The notes: generated by a model not told the origin, from the letters alone. A stretch of DNA of 64,000 nucleotides from an uncultured Collinsella sp. (GCA_900758475.1 CAAERQ010000025.1:9272-73271), one strand, 5' to 3'. Counted from the stretch's first letter, positions 42,965 to 52,438 are shown. Translations and numbers: made by a program.

Positions 42965-44152
42965 ATGTCGAGCCTCACCGGTAAGTCATTGAACCCTGTT
43001 ATGAATCGCAGGAGCGTTATCGCGAGCGCAGCAGGTCTGGGGGCGATGTCCATTCTAGCTGGCTGCTCCTCCAACGGCGGCGACAGCGGTTCCGCTTCGA
43101 GCGACGCTTCGTTTAAGATCGGCACCATCGGCCCGCTGACCGGCGCCAACGCGTCCTACGGCAAGTCCGTTACCCAGGGTGTCGAGCTCGGCTGCAAGGA
43201 TTTCTCGACCAAGGAGCTGCCGCTTGCCAGCAAGGCCGAGGATGACCAGGCCGATGGCGAGAAGGCCGTCAACGCCTTCAACACCCTGCTCGACTGGGGC
43301 ATGCAGGCCCTCGTCGGTCCGACCACCACGGGTGCGTCGGTTGCCGTTGCCGCAGAGTGTGGTAACGACCCCAAGACGTTCATGATCACCCCGTCCGCGT
43401 CCTCCGAGGACGTCACCGACGGCAAGGATTGCGTCTTCCAGGTTTGCTTCAGCGACCCCAACCAGGGTGTCAACGCTGCCAAGTTCCTGGCGCAGAAGTA
43501 TGCGGACGAGAAGTTCGTGCTGTTCTATAACTCCGGCGACGCCTATTCTTCGGGCATCGCAGATTCCTTTAAGGCCCAGGCCGCTGAGTCCAAGCTCGAG
43601 ATTGTCGACGAGGAGACCTTTAAGGACGACTCCGCCACGAGCTTTACCAACCAACTGACCAAGGCCAAGCAGGCCGGCGCCACCATGATCTTTGCGCCGA
43701 TCTACTACACGCCGGCGTCCGTTTTGCTCAAGAACGCCAAGGACATGGGCTACGACGTCAAGATGATGGGCTGCGACGGCATGGACGGCATCCTGGGCGT
43801 TGAGGGCTTCGACACCTCTCTGGCCGAGGGTCTGCTGCTCATGACCCCGTTCTCCGCCGATGACGAGAAGAACGCCGACTTCGTCAATGCCTATAAGGAT
43901 AAGTACGGCGATACCCCCGACCAGTTTGCCGCCGACGCCTACGACGGCGTGCACGCGGTGGCCGAGGCCGTCAAGGAGGCCGGTCTTGGTGTCGACGCCG
44001 ACCCGACCGAGGTCGCCGAGAAGCTGTCCAAGGCTATGCTCAAGATTACCGTTGACGGTCTGACCGGCAAGCTCACCTGGAACGATAAGGGCCAGGTCCA
44101 GAAGGAGCCCACGGCGTACGTCATCACCGACGGCAAGTACGTACAGGCCTAA
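42965..44152 (+). CDS. livJ: Branched-chain amino acid ABC transporter, binding lipoprotein
   Basis: A 395-residue extracellular binding protein. NRRSVIAS and a hydrophobic stretch lead to the lipobox ILAGC at about residue 37, then a Ser/Gly linker. The type I periplasmic fold starts with FKIGTIGPLTGANASYG (17 residues). It should capture leucine, isoleucine or valine (or another hydrophobic amino acid) and deliver it to LivHM. GAGAGGAG precedes the ATG at 42965; an ATG at 43001 is also possible. It heads livJHMGF and lies beside its own remnant. Confidence 0.9.
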   Translation: MSSLTGKSLNPVMNRRSVIASAAGLGAMSILAGCSSNGGDSGSASSDASFKIGTIGPLTGANASYGKSVTQGVELGCKDFSTKELPLASKAEDDQADGEKAVNAFNTLLDWGMQALVGPTTTGASVAVAAECGNDPKTFMITPSASSEDVTDGKDCVFQVCFSDPNQGVNAAKFLAQKYADEKFVLFYNSGDAYSSGIADSFKAQAAESKLEIVDEETFKDDSATSFTNQLTKAKQAGATMIFAPIYYTPASVLLKNAKDMGYDVKMMGCDGMDGILGVEGFDTSLAEGLLLMTPFSADDEKNADFVNAYKDKYGDTPDQFAADAYDGVHAVAEAVKEAGLGVDADPTEVAEKLSKAMLKITVDGLTGKLTWNDKGQVQKEPTAYVITDGKYVQA

Positions 44153-44291
44153 TAGGCCGCCTTACATAGAGCGGTTTTGATCCCAAGCAGGGGAGGTTTT
44201 GGCCTTCCCTGCTTGCTTGGTATCTAGGGACGATGTAACGTCCCTGTTTCATACATTAACTGGAAACCTATTCGAAAGGGGGATGTGGAAC

Positions 44292-45173
44292 ATGACGGTC
44301 TTTATCCAATACCTGGTCAACGGCCTGTCCATGGGCAGCGTCTACGCCATCATCGCGTTGGGCTACACCATGGTCTACGGTATCGCCAAGATGCTGAACT
44401 TCGCTCACGGCGACGTTATCATGGTCGGTGCCTATGTCTCGTTCTGCGCCACGTCGTATCTCGGCCTCCCGGGCTGGGCATCTGTAGTTCTCTCTTGTGT
44501 GGTCTGTACCGTTCTCGGTGTTCTCATCGAGGGTCTGGCATACAAGCCACTGCGCCAGGCGGGCCCGCTGGCCGTTCTGATCACGGCTATCGGCGTGTCT
44601 TACTTCCTGCAGAACGCCGCGCAGCTTCTGTGGGGCGCCACGCCCAAGAACTTCACTTCGCTCGTCACCTTCCAGGTGCCGGAGTTCTTGGCCAAGTTCA
44701 ACGTAAGCGCCGTCTCGCTCGTCACCATCGTCGCCTGCCTGGTTATCATGGCCGGCCTGATGTTCTTTACAGGCAAGACCAAGATGGGCAAAGCTATGCG
44801 CGCCGTGTCCGAGGACAAGGCTGCCGCTCAGCTCATGGGCATCAACGTCAACCGCACCATCTCGATGACGTTTGCCATCGGCTCTGCCCTTGCCGCCATC
44901 GCCGGCGTGCTCCTGTGCTCCTACTCGCCGGTGCTGCAGCCTACGACGGGTGCCATGCCTGGCATCAAGGCCTTCGACGCCGCCGTCTTCGGTGGCATCG
45001 GCTCCATCCCCGGCGCCTTTGTCGGTGGCATTCTCATCGGCATCATCGAGGCGATGGCGCAGGCCTACATTTCCACGAGTCTTGCCAACTCCATCGTCTT
45101 TGGTGTTCTGATCATCGTCCTGCTCGTCAAGCCTGCCGGCCTCTTGGGCAAGTACGTCCCCGAGAAGGTGTAG
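44292..45173 (+). CDS. livH: Branched-chain amino acid ABC permease LivH
   Basis: A 293-residue permease with about eight helices. NGLSMGSVYAIIALGYTMVYG (in part) at the start and GIKAFDAAVFGGIGSIPGAF (20 residues) near 230 fit LivH. I chose the ATG at 44292, about ten bases after AAAGGGGG; an ATG at 44283 is too close to that site. The stop codon touches livM. Confidence 0.9.
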   Translation: MTVFIQYLVNGLSMGSVYAIIALGYTMVYGIAKMLNFAHGDVIMVGAYVSFCATSYLGLPGWASVVLSCVVCTVLGVLIEGLAYKPLRQAGPLAVLITAIGVSYFLQNAAQLLWGATPKNFTSLVTFQVPEFLAKFNVSAVSLVTIVACLVIMAGLMFFTGKTKMGKAMRAVSEDKAAAQLMGINVNRTISMTFAIGSALAAIAGVLLCSYSPVLQPTTGAMPGIKAFDAAVFGGIGSIPGAFVGGILIGIIEAMAQAYISTSLANSIVFGVLIIVLLVKPAGLLGKYVPEKV

Positions 45174-45182
45174 GTGAGCGGT

Positions 45183-46262
45183 ATGAAGTTTCTTAAAGAC
45201 AAGCAGACGCGTCACGATTTTGTCACGTACGCAATGTGCATCGTGGCCTTCGCCATCGTGTTCTTTATGCAGTCCAACCATATGATCCCGCGCATGATCG
45301 CCGGTCAGTTGGTTCCCATTACGGCCTATATTGTCATGGCCATTTCCCTCAACCTCGTCGTCGGCATCGCGGGCGACCTGTCGCTGGGCCATGCGGGCTT
45401 TATGAGCGTCGGCGCCTATACGGGAATCGTTACCGCCGTCGCGCTGGAGAGCGCCGTTCCCTCCGATCCGGTGCGCCTTGTCATCAGCATCGTGGTCGGT
45501 GCTATCGCCGCTGCCGTCTTGGGCTTCTTGATCGGTATCCCGGTCCTGCGCCTGAGAGGCGACTATCTGGCCATCGTGACCCTGGCTTTTGGCGAGATCA
45601 TCAAAGAGATCGTCACTTGCCTTATCGTGGGTGTCGACTCGCGCGGCCTGCACGTGATCTTTAACATCACGGGCAACTCTACGATCGACGACCTGCACCT
45701 GCTCGAGGACGGCACCGCCATCATCAAGGGCGCCCAGGGCGCCTCGGGCGTGTCGACGTACTCGACCTTCCTCGCCGGTGCCATCCTGGTCATGGTCGCA
45801 CTCGTGATTGTGCTCAACCTGGTTCGCAGCCGTACCGGCCGTGCCATTATGGCCGTGCGCGATAACAAGATTGCAGCCGAGTCCGTAGGCATCTCCGTCA
45901 CCGAGTACCGCATGATCGCCTTCGTGGTTTCCGCTGCCCTCGCCGGTGCTGCCGGAGCTCTCTTCGGCGGTAACTTCTCGCAGCTCTCCGCCACCAAGTT
46001 CGACTTCAACACGTCCATTCTCATCCTGGTGTTCGTGGTCCTGGGCGGTCTGGGCAATATGCGCGGCTCCGTCATCGCGGCGGCGCTGCTCACGGTGCTT
46101 CCCGAGCTGCTCCGTCAGTTCTCGGACTACCGCATGCTCATCTACGCCATCGTGCTGATCCTGGTCATGATTTTTACCAACAACCCGCAGCTCAAGGCGT
46201 TCTTCGGTCGCGTCAAGGACCGCTTTGCTTCCAAGAAGGAGGTGGCAGCCGATGCCCAGTAA
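45183..46262 (+). CDS. livM: Branched-chain amino acid ABC permease LivM
   Basis: A 359-residue permease with about nine helices. AISLNLVVGIAGDLSLGHAG (20 residues) near 53 and FVVLGGLGNMRGSVIAAALL (20 residues) near 290 mark LivM. Its partner LivH forms the channel. The ATG at 45183 has AGGTGAG upstream; a GTG at 45174, just after the livH stop, is an alternative. The end overlaps livG by 11 bases. Confidence 0.9.
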   Translation: MKFLKDKQTRHDFVTYAMCIVAFAIVFFMQSNHMIPRMIAGQLVPITAYIVMAISLNLVVGIAGDLSLGHAGFMSVGAYTGIVTAVALESAVPSDPVRLVISIVVGAIAAAVLGFLIGIPVLRLRGDYLAIVTLAFGEIIKEIVTCLIVGVDSRGLHVIFNITGNSTIDDLHLLEDGTAIIKGAQGASGVSTYSTFLAGAILVMVALVIVLNLVRSRTGRAIMAVRDNKIAAESVGISVTEYRMIAFVVSAALAGAAGALFGGNFSQLSATKFDFNTSILILVFVVLGGLGNMRGSVIAAALLTVLPELLRQFSDYRMLIYAIVLILVMIFTNNPQLKAFFGRVKDRFASKKEVAADAQ

Positions 46263-47112
46263 ATTTGAGTTCAAGAAGGGCAAGATGGTCCCGTATCCTT
46301 CTGGCGCCATCGTTCCCGACCGCGACCTGGGCGAGCGCCCTGCACTCGAGTGCATCCACCTGGGCATTGAATTCGGCGGCCTTAAGGCAGTCGACGACTT
46401 TAGCCTGACCATCGGCAAGACCGAGATCGCCGGTCTCATCGGCCCCAACGGGGCCGGTAAGACCACGGTCTTCAACCTGCTCACCAAGGTGTACCAGCCC
46501 ACGCACGGCACCATCCTGCTCGACGGCGAGGACACCTCGGGCAAGTCGGTCTACCAGGTCAACCGCATGGGTATTGCCCGTACCTTCCAGAACATTCGCC
46601 TGTTCAACACCATGACGGTGGAGGATAACGTTAAGGTCGGCCTGCATAACCAGGAGCGTTACTCCGGCTTTGAGGGCGTGCTGCGCCTGCCGACGTATTG
46701 GAAGCACGAGAAGGCTGCTCACGAGCGCGCCATGGAGCTGCTGTCCATCTTTGATATGGAGCATCTGGCAAACGAGCAGGCCGGATCGCTGCCTTACGGC
46801 GCTCAGCGTCGTCTGGAGATCGTCCGCGCGCTTGCCACCAACCCCAAACTGCTGCTGCTCGACGAGCCTGCCGCCGGCATGAACCCGTCCGAGACTGCGG
46901 AGCTCATGGAGAACATCGTCAAGATTCGCGACACCTTCGGCATTGCCATCATGCTTATCGAGCACGACATGTCGCTCGTCATGAATATTTGCGAGGGTAT
47001 CTGCGTGCTCAACTTTGGTAAGGTCATCGCCAAGGGCACGGCCGAGGAAATCCAGAACAACGACGCCGTTATCGAGGCATATCTGGGCAAGCAGGATAAG
47101 GGGGAGAACTAA
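46252..47112 (+). CDS. livG: Branched-chain amino acid ABC ATPase LivG
   Basis: A 286-residue ATPase. GPNGAGKTT (Walker A, near 66), LPYGAQRRLEI (signature, near 183) and LLLLDEPAAGM (Walker B, near 201) are intact. LivG-type proteins have a longer tail of about 25 residues before the core, as here. AAGGAGG at 46236-46242 precedes the ATG, and the start overlaps the end of livM. Confidence 0.92.
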   Translation: MPSKFEFKKGKMVPYPSGAIVPDRDLGERPALECIHLGIEFGGLKAVDDFSLTIGKTEIAGLIGPNGAGKTTVFNLLTKVYQPTHGTILLDGEDTSGKSVYQVNRMGIARTFQNIRLFNTMTVEDNVKVGLHNQERYSGFEGVLRLPTYWKHEKAAHERAMELLSIFDMEHLANEQAGSLPYGAQRRLEIVRALATNPKLLLLDEPAAGMNPSETAELMENIVKIRDTFGIAIMLIEHDMSLVMNICEGICVLNFGKVIAKGTAEEIQNNDAVIEAYLGKQDKGEN

Positions 47113-47826
47113 ATGGCAGAGCCGATGCTTTCCGTCTACAACATCAACGTCTGGTACGGCGCCATCCACGCCATCAAGGACATCTCCTTTAACGTCAACG
47201 AGGGCGAGATCGTTGCTCTGATCGGTGCGAACGGTGCTGGTAAGTCCACAACGCTCAAGACCGTCTCGGGCCTGCTGCGCTCCAAGACCGGCTCCATCAA
47301 GTTTATGGGCGAAGACATTACCCATACGCCGGCTGACAAGCTGGTGGGCAAGGGCCTGGCCCAGGTGCCCGAGGGCCGTCGCGCCTTTCTGCAGATGACG
47401 GTCGAGGAGAACCTGGAGATGGGCGCCTATACACAGCCCAAGTCCACGGTGGCTCCGGGCCTGGAGCGCGTCTACGAGCAGTTCCCGCGCCTTAAGGAGC
47501 GTCGTCGCCAGGTCGCCGGCACCCTTTCGGGCGGCGAGCAGCAGATGCTCGTTATGGGTCGCGCCCTTATGAGTAACCCCAAGCTGCTCATGCTCGACGA
47601 GCCTTCCATGGGCTTGGCGCCGATTCTGATTGAGCAGATCTTCCAGATTGTCGAGGACCTGCACAAGGCCGGCACCACGGTGCTTCTGGTCGAGCAAAAC
47701 GCACAGATGGCGCTCTCGATCGCTACGCGCGGTTACGTGCTCGAGACCGGCAAGATCACCATGACCGGCACGGGCCAAGAACTCCTGCACGACGACAACG
47801 TCCGCAAAGCGTATCTTGGTGGTTAA
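47113..47826 (+). CDS. livF: Branched-chain amino acid ABC ATPase LivF
   Basis: A 237-residue ATPase. GANGAGKST (near 36), LSGGEQQML (near 138) and LLMLDEPSMGL (near 155) are intact. It forms the second half of the LivGF pair. The ATG immediately follows the livG stop. A strong terminator follows. Confidence 0.92.
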   Translation: MAEPMLSVYNINVWYGAIHAIKDISFNVNEGEIVALIGANGAGKSTTLKTVSGLLRSKTGSIKFMGEDITHTPADKLVGKGLAQVPEGRRAFLQMTVEENLEMGAYTQPKSTVAPGLERVYEQFPRLKERRRQVAGTLSGGEQQMLVMGRALMSNPKLLMLDEPSMGLAPILIEQIFQIVEDLHKAGTTVLLVEQNAQMALSIATRGYVLETGKITMTGTGQELLHDDNVRKAYLGG

Positions 47827-47837
47827 TCCATTCAACA

Positions 47838-47873
47838 AAGGGGCGCTGACTATCTCGGTCAGCGCCCCTTTTT
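47838..47873 (+). terminator. Terminator of livJHMGF
   Basis: AAGGGGCGCTGAC (47838-47850) pairs with GTCAGCGCCCCTT (47858-47870), followed by a T run. Confidence 0.88.
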
Positions 47874-47968
47874 AAGTTGCGGTGAAATAGGGACTAATTG
47901 GGGGTTCCAGACGCCAAAACAGTCCCTATTCCACCGCAACTTCATGGGAGCGTGCGACAATGCCCGTC
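47874..47968 (+). repeat. Palindromic repeat, copy A
   Basis: Inverted repeat: AAGTTGCGGTGAAATAGGGA at 47874-47893 is matched, one mismatch aside, by TCCCTATTCCACCGCAACTT ending at 47942. Homology with copy B (49804-49898) extends through CATGGG and GACAATGCCCGTC. Both copies have the same orientation and flank the gene at 48085-49674. Confidence 0.85.
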
Positions 47969-48020
47969 CCAAATTAGCAACCCTAAGAACGTCTCCAACG
48001 GCTACTCTTTGCCTCAAAAT

Positions 48021-48054
48021 AGGCCCCGTTCTGGAGTGTTTCGGAACGGGGCCT
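48021..48054 (-). terminator. Terminator of the zinc-ribbon gene
   Basis: AGGCCCCGTTC (48021-48031) pairs with GAACGGGGCCT (48044-48054). On the minus strand ATTTTG follows. Confidence 0.75.
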
Positions 48055-48084
48055 TGGTGGCTGGGGGCTATTGGGTTTTGTTCG

Positions 48085-49674
48085 CTAGTCTACCTTTTGT
48101 CCGCATGTGGGGCAGAACTGGGCTTCGGGTGCGAGCGGGGTTCCGCAGTGACGGCAGAAGCGGGCAGGCTCGCTTGGAGCTGCCGGCATCGTCGGTGCCG
48201 CGGGCGCCACGGCGTTCTGCTGGGAGCGCTTCTGGCGACGGCGCTGCTTGCGCTGAGGCTTGGGGGCTGCGGCTGTCGTACCGTTCGCGGCCTTCGCGCG
48301 TTTTTTGCGGATGCAAAGGACAACAATCGCGCCACCGATGATGAGGACGATCGCCACGCCACCGCCAATAACAAACGGTAGGTGAGTCTGGACAAAGTAC
48401 AGCACATCCTCGGGCAGGGAATGGGGGATATTGGACTTATAGATGTTCACGTGGACCGTCGCAGGGTCGTTTTCATCGTTATAGGTTTCCAAAATCCTAC
48501 GATCACCGTCCATGAACCAAAGATCGGACCAATGAGAGCCAAACTCGCTCTTTGCTCCGGTTTTTGCATCAGCTAGGCATGCCGAGTCTTTGTCACCATC
48601 TGTGCTTACTCCGAGCAGGGCCTTACCGTCATGTGAGATGTCTTTGAGGTATCCACCGCCGAAGGGGAAGGCGGTCGAGCTAATAATCTCTTCCTTTCCC
48701 AAATCATAGACGCCAACGTTTGCATCATTATCGTTTAGGTCGTAATAACCTTCAGCCTCTTCAAATAGCTCGTTTGACCCTCTTTTTATATAGATTGGGT
48801 AGAACTTGACTGATTCCGAGTAGAAATTATTAGGAGCATGCTCATCGTCATTGAGAAGAACGCTCATGTTTCCGTCGCGGTCAGCTTTTATTAGTGCAAT
48901 GTCGCTCTGAAGATAAATGTCGTCCGAGTTAGAACTGAGGGTAATGTTGTAGATATTCGAAGACCTATTATCCTTTTTTACGTTGACGGTCTTTAATTCT
49001 GTTGACCCTGTATCACAGTTGAAAACCCTAAGTGCAACGACGCCGTCCTCGGTATTGTCCTGTAAGGCATATAGGCGGCTCATGTCTTTTGAGTAACTGT
49101 AGTACCACCAAGAGTCATCTTTATCTGGCTGGTATGTCTGGACCAGTTTGTCGGATTCAAGATCATAGATTTCGACCAATTTAGGATCGTCTTCATCGTC
49201 ATAGTGCTCCACAGCAGCCCTATTGCCATCATCGGAGACGGTTACATCGGTGTAGGCATATTTGGCCGAAGTGATGGGATGGACTGTTTGGGTCTGGTTG
49301 TCTGGTGAGAATACGAATAAATTATTACCGTCTTCCCAGTAGAGCTGATCGCTATCGGTGAGATATGCGTAATCAAGGCATTCATCTGATATATCGATGG
49401 GGCTCATGCTGCCATCATCGAAATTGATGAGGGATATTGTCTTTCGGTTGAAATCGTCATCGCAGTCGTACAGATAGCCGAACTTTGTATGGCCGTTCGT
49501 GCGGATATCCGAGTATTCACTACTTACCTTAAAGTTATACGACTTCTCAAGCTCAGGCGTCGGTGCGCTGCCGCTGGCTAATGCTGCTGGAGGGGCTGCG
49601 AGCGGAGACAAGGCCGCGATCAGGCCGATGGCGACTGCTGCGATCCTTCCGCTCTTATGGATGCTCTTAAACAT
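48085..49674 (-). CDS. Exported beta-propeller-like protein with cytoplasmic zinc ribbon
   Basis: A 529-residue protein. A signal peptide (AVAIGLIAALSPLAAPPAALA) leads to a long outside region of repeated Asp/Tyr-rich strands (YSDIRTNGH, ISLINFDDGS, VEIYDLESDK, VGVYDLGKEE, SHDGKALLGVS), which suggests a beta-propeller. A membrane helix lies near 440-462, then a basic linker, then a C-terminal zinc ribbon (CRHCG and CPTCG). Base composition over about 48500-49550 is visibly lower in GC than the neighbours, which suggests acquisition. It lies between two direct copies of a palindromic repeat. Function unknown. Confidence 0.72.
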   Translation of the reverse strand: MFKSIHKSGRIAAVAIGLIAALSPLAAPPAALASGSAPTPELEKSYNFKVSSEYSDIRTNGHTKFGYLYDCDDDFNRKTISLINFDDGSMSPIDISDECLDYAYLTDSDQLYWEDGNNLFVFSPDNQTQTVHPITSAKYAYTDVTVSDDGNRAAVEHYDDEDDPKLVEIYDLESDKLVQTYQPDKDDSWWYYSYSKDMSRLYALQDNTEDGVVALRVFNCDTGSTELKTVNVKKDNRSSNIYNITLSSNSDDIYLQSDIALIKADRDGNMSVLLNDDEHAPNNFYSESVKFYPIYIKRGSNELFEEAEGYYDLNDNDANVGVYDLGKEEIISSTAFPFGGGYLKDISHDGKALLGVSTDGDKDSACLADAKTGAKSEFGSHWSDLWFMDGDRRILETYNDENDPATVHVNIYKSNIPHSLPEDVLYFVQTHLPFVIGGGVAIVLIIGGAIVVLCIRKKRAKAANGTTAAAPKPQRKQRRRQKRSQQNAVAPAAPTMPAAPSEPARFCRHCGTPLAPEAQFCPTCGQKVD

Positions 49675-49803
49675 GGCAATCCTTTCCTCTGGATTCGAAT
49701 GACGATACTGCCATGGTTAATCGGGATTCCGAAATCTTGTTGCGCAACATTCACCATCGGCAACATTTTTCGGCCAGTTGCGCCGCCCTCAAGGGAACAT
49801 TTT

Positions 49804-49898
49804 GAGTTGCGGTGAAATAGGGACTAAATGAAGGCTCCAGAGGCCAAAACAGTTCCTATTCCACCGCAACTTCATGGGGATGTGTGACAATGCCCGTC
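49804..49898 (+). repeat. Palindromic repeat, copy B
   Basis: Second copy of the element at 47874, in direct orientation: AGTTGCGGTGAAATAGGGAC at 49805-49824 with a complementary arm ending at 49872. A few bases differ (an internal AGTTCC for AGTCCC), so the copies are not recent. Confidence 0.85.
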
Positions 49899-49930
49899 GG
49901 AAAACATCTGCTGTCTTTGGGGGCCTATCT

Positions 49931-50608
49931 ATGCTGTACGAGTTTTGTGCCGAGAACTTTGAGCGAGTGCCGGCGGCCATCGAGGCCGGTGCGGGGCGCA
50001 TTGAGCTGTGTGACAACCTCGCCGTCGGTGGCACCACGCCTTCCGCCGGCGTTATTAGCGCTACGGTCAGCTACGCTCACGAGCATGACGCGCGAGTGAT
50101 GTGCATGATTCGTCCGCGTGGTGGCGATTTTCATTACAACCAGGACGAGCTGCGCATGATGGAGATGGACCTGGGCCTTGCTGTGAGCGCCGGCGTTGAC
50201 GGCCTGGTCTTTGGCTGCTGCAAGCCCTGTGCCGGCGGCTGGGCGCTCGACGAGCTCACCCTCGGCGCCCTCGTTATGGCTACGGGCTGCGCGACCGAGG
50301 AGTGCAAGCGCGAATCCCTTGACATCACCTTCCACATGGCATTTGACCAGCTCTCGCCCGAGGCTCAGCTCGATGCGATTGATACACTTGCCGACTGCGG
50401 CGTTACGCGCATCCTCACGCATGGCGGCGCGGCCGGTACGCCGATCGAGGACAATTTCGATCACCTGGCTCGTTTAATCGAGTATGCGGGCGATCGTTTG
50501 ACCATCCTTCCCGGCGGCGGCATCACTACGGCAAATCGCGACGCGGTCGCGGCGGCGTTAGGCGTCTTCGAGCTCCATGGCACCAAGATCGTGCCGCTGG
50601 AGGTGTAG
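49931..50608 (+). CDS. cutC: CutC family protein
   Basis: A 225-residue TIM-barrel protein. LYEFCAENFERVPAAIEAGA (20 residues) and RIELCDNLAVGGTTPS near 23 are diagnostic, with IRPRGGDFHY near 60 and HGGAAG near 170. CutC has been linked to copper homeostasis, but its enzymatic role is uncertain. The ATG at 49931 is preceded only by GGGGGCC. The GalT-like gene starts three bases after its stop, so the pair is cotranscribed. Confidence 0.88.
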   Translation: MLYEFCAENFERVPAAIEAGAGRIELCDNLAVGGTTPSAGVISATVSYAHEHDARVMCMIRPRGGDFHYNQDELRMMEMDLGLAVSAGVDGLVFGCCKPCAGGWALDELTLGALVMATGCATEECKRESLDITFHMAFDQLSPEAQLDAIDTLADCGVTRILTHGGAAGTPIEDNFDHLARLIEYAGDRLTILPGGGITTANRDAVAAALGVFELHGTKIVPLEV

Positions 50609-50611
50609 TCC

Positions 50612-51409
50612 GTGGCGCTCGTATTTGACGTTCAGCAGGCGAGCGGCAAGCCCGACGATAATCGTCGCCCTGGCACCGCGTGCCCTTTTTGCGACACGGA
50701 GGGGCTTGCCAACATCATCCAGCGCGATGGTGACTGCATCTGGCTCGAGAATAAGTTCAGGACCTTGCGGGCCACACGTCAGACCGTATTGATCGAGTCT
50801 GCCAATCACGACGCCGACCTGGTGACCTATGAACCGGATGAGCTGCACCATGTGATGAGGTTTGCCCTGGGCTGTTGGCAGCAGATGATCGATTCCCAAC
50901 AGTACCGCAGTGTGCTCATGTACAAGAACAAGGGCCCGCTTTCGGGCGGCAGCCTCGTCCATCCGCATATGCAGATTGTGGGTCTGGAGCGGGAGGACGG
51001 TTATGCAGCACTAGCCCCCGCCAACTTCGAAGGCATTGATGTTTGGCGACACGGGAGGGTTGCAGTCAACATCTCAACCGAGCCGATCATGGGGTTCTTT
51101 GAGGTCAACGTCTCGGCTCCACAGGGAATCGCCGCCAGCGACGACGCCCGCGACCAAGCCGAAGCGGACCTGTTTGCCGATGCGATTCAGGTGACCCTGC
51201 GCTATATCCTGCACGAGCACCACGGCGGTCGCGCGGAGTCGTACAACTTGTTCTTCTACCACATGGACGGCCGGACCATTGCCAAGGCGCTGCCACGTTG
51301 GGTGGTATCGCCCTACTTTGTGGGCTATCGTCTGGCCCAGGTCAATGCCGAGACAACGCTCGATGTCGATGCTGAGCGCCTACGCGCGCATCTGGAAACG
51401 CTCGTATAG
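50612..51409 (+). CDS. GalT-like HIT-fold protein (DUF4931)
   Basis: A 265-residue protein of the galactose-1-phosphate uridylyltransferase superfamily. CPFCDTEG near 25 is a zinc-binding half-site, and LVHPHMQIVG near 117 holds the HPHxQ motif, whose middle histidine carries the nucleotide in GalT. It is shorter than true GalT (about 350), so a related nucleotidyl transfer or hydrolysis is likely. The start is GTG at 50612. It follows cutC. Confidence 0.7.
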   Translation: MALVFDVQQASGKPDDNRRPGTACPFCDTEGLANIIQRDGDCIWLENKFRTLRATRQTVLIESANHDADLVTYEPDELHHVMRFALGCWQQMIDSQQYRSVLMYKNKGPLSGGSLVHPHMQIVGLEREDGYAALAPANFEGIDVWRHGRVAVNISTEPIMGFFEVNVSAPQGIAASDDARDQAEADLFADAIQVTLRYILHEHHGGRAESYNLFFYHMDGRTIAKALPRWVVSPYFVGYRLAQVNAETTLDVDAERLRAHLETLV

Positions 51410-51439
51410 CAAGGCGAGCGCCTGCGCAAAGTGTGCTGC

Positions 51440-52438
51440 CTAGCTTGCCATCGCGTCGCGCCCGGCCTTGACCCGCTTGCGCTGTTTGGCGCGCTCCTCG
51501 CCGGTCAGGCGCTCAAAGAGATGTCCGATAATCGAGGCCAGCACCTGTTGAAACAGCGTACCGCACATGACGGGGAACACGACCTCGCCGGGAAAGTACT
51601 GTGTGGCGATGACGGCGCCCGAAGAGATGTTACGCATGCCGCAGGTAAAGCACATGGTGGTCGTCTCGCTATACGGCAGATGCAGGGCACGTGCGACCAG
51701 GATGCCGATGATAAAGCCACTGATGGCGAACGAAAGGATAAAGAGGGCGACTTCCAGGCGCACCGCGTTCATGTGCAGCACGTACTCGCTCATGGCGGTG
51801 GAGTTGGACGCGATAACACCCATTATCATGAACTTGCAGGCGGGCGAAAGCGCGGGGGAGAGTTTCTCATGACCCCAGCCGCGCGTGAGTTCGTTGATCA
51901 CGATGCCGAGCACGGCGGGGATGGCGATCATAAAGGCCATGTCTTGCATCATGCTCGGCACATCGATCGAGACGGTGGCGCCCAGCAAGAGCTTGAGCGT
52001 AAGAGGAATCGTCACAGGTGAGATGACCGAGGACGTCAGGATGATGGTGAGCGCGAGCGGGCCGTTGCCGCCGAACATGCTAATCCACATAAAGGCAGTG
52101 ACCGCCACGGGCACGCTGTACTCGAGCACGATGCCGCAGACAAGGTTGGGGTTGGAACCAAAGAACAGCGAGCCCATGGCATACGCCGCGATGGGGATGA
52201 GCACAGCCGAGACAATTAACGCCAAAATCAAATGCAGGGGACGGCGGAACACCTCAGCCACCTGGTAAAAGGTGTTGCTGAGCGCACCTTGGAAGGTCAT
52301 AAAGGCAAACAAGGTGGGAACGATGGGCTTGAGAACGCCGATCTGCTGAGGAAAGAGCACGCCGAGCGCCACGCAAATCGGAACGATGACCTGCATATGT
52401 CCCGCGAGAAACTTGCCCAGTCCAACCCATTGCTTCAT
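51440..52438 (-). CDS. BASS-family bile acid:sodium symporter-like transporter
   Basis: A 332-residue membrane protein with about ten helices. VIVPICVALGVLFP at 18-31, SVPVAVTAFMWI near 108 and FTCGMRNISSGAVIATQYFP (20 residues) near 262 fit the SBF/BASS fold; the last segment carries the conserved helix break. Members carry bile acids, pantothenate-like acids or other organic anions with sodium. A gut organism might use it for bile acids, but this is a guess. The ATG at 52438 follows GGGAGTCACAAGAGTAT. Confidence 0.82.
   Translation of the reverse strand: MKQWVGLGKFLAGHMQVIVPICVALGVLFPQQIGVLKPIVPTLFAFMTFQGALSNTFYQVAEVFRRPLHLILALIVSAVLIPIAAYAMGSLFFGSNPNLVCGIVLEYSVPVAVTAFMWISMFGGNGPLALTIILTSSVISPVTIPLTLKLLLGATVSIDVPSMMQDMAFMIAIPAVLGIVINELTRGWGHEKLSPALSPACKFMIMGVIASNSTAMSEYVLHMNAVRLEVALFILSFAISGFIIGILVARALHLPYSETTTMCFTCGMRNISSGAVIATQYFPGEVVFPVMCGTLFQQVLASIIGHLFERLTGEERAKQRKRVKAGRDAMAS

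Noticed and set aside
44268..46544. 758-codon minus-strand frame over the liv genes
   Set aside because: His/Asp/Gly-rich antisense frame; livH, livM and livG occupy the plus strand with full motifs and ribosome sites.
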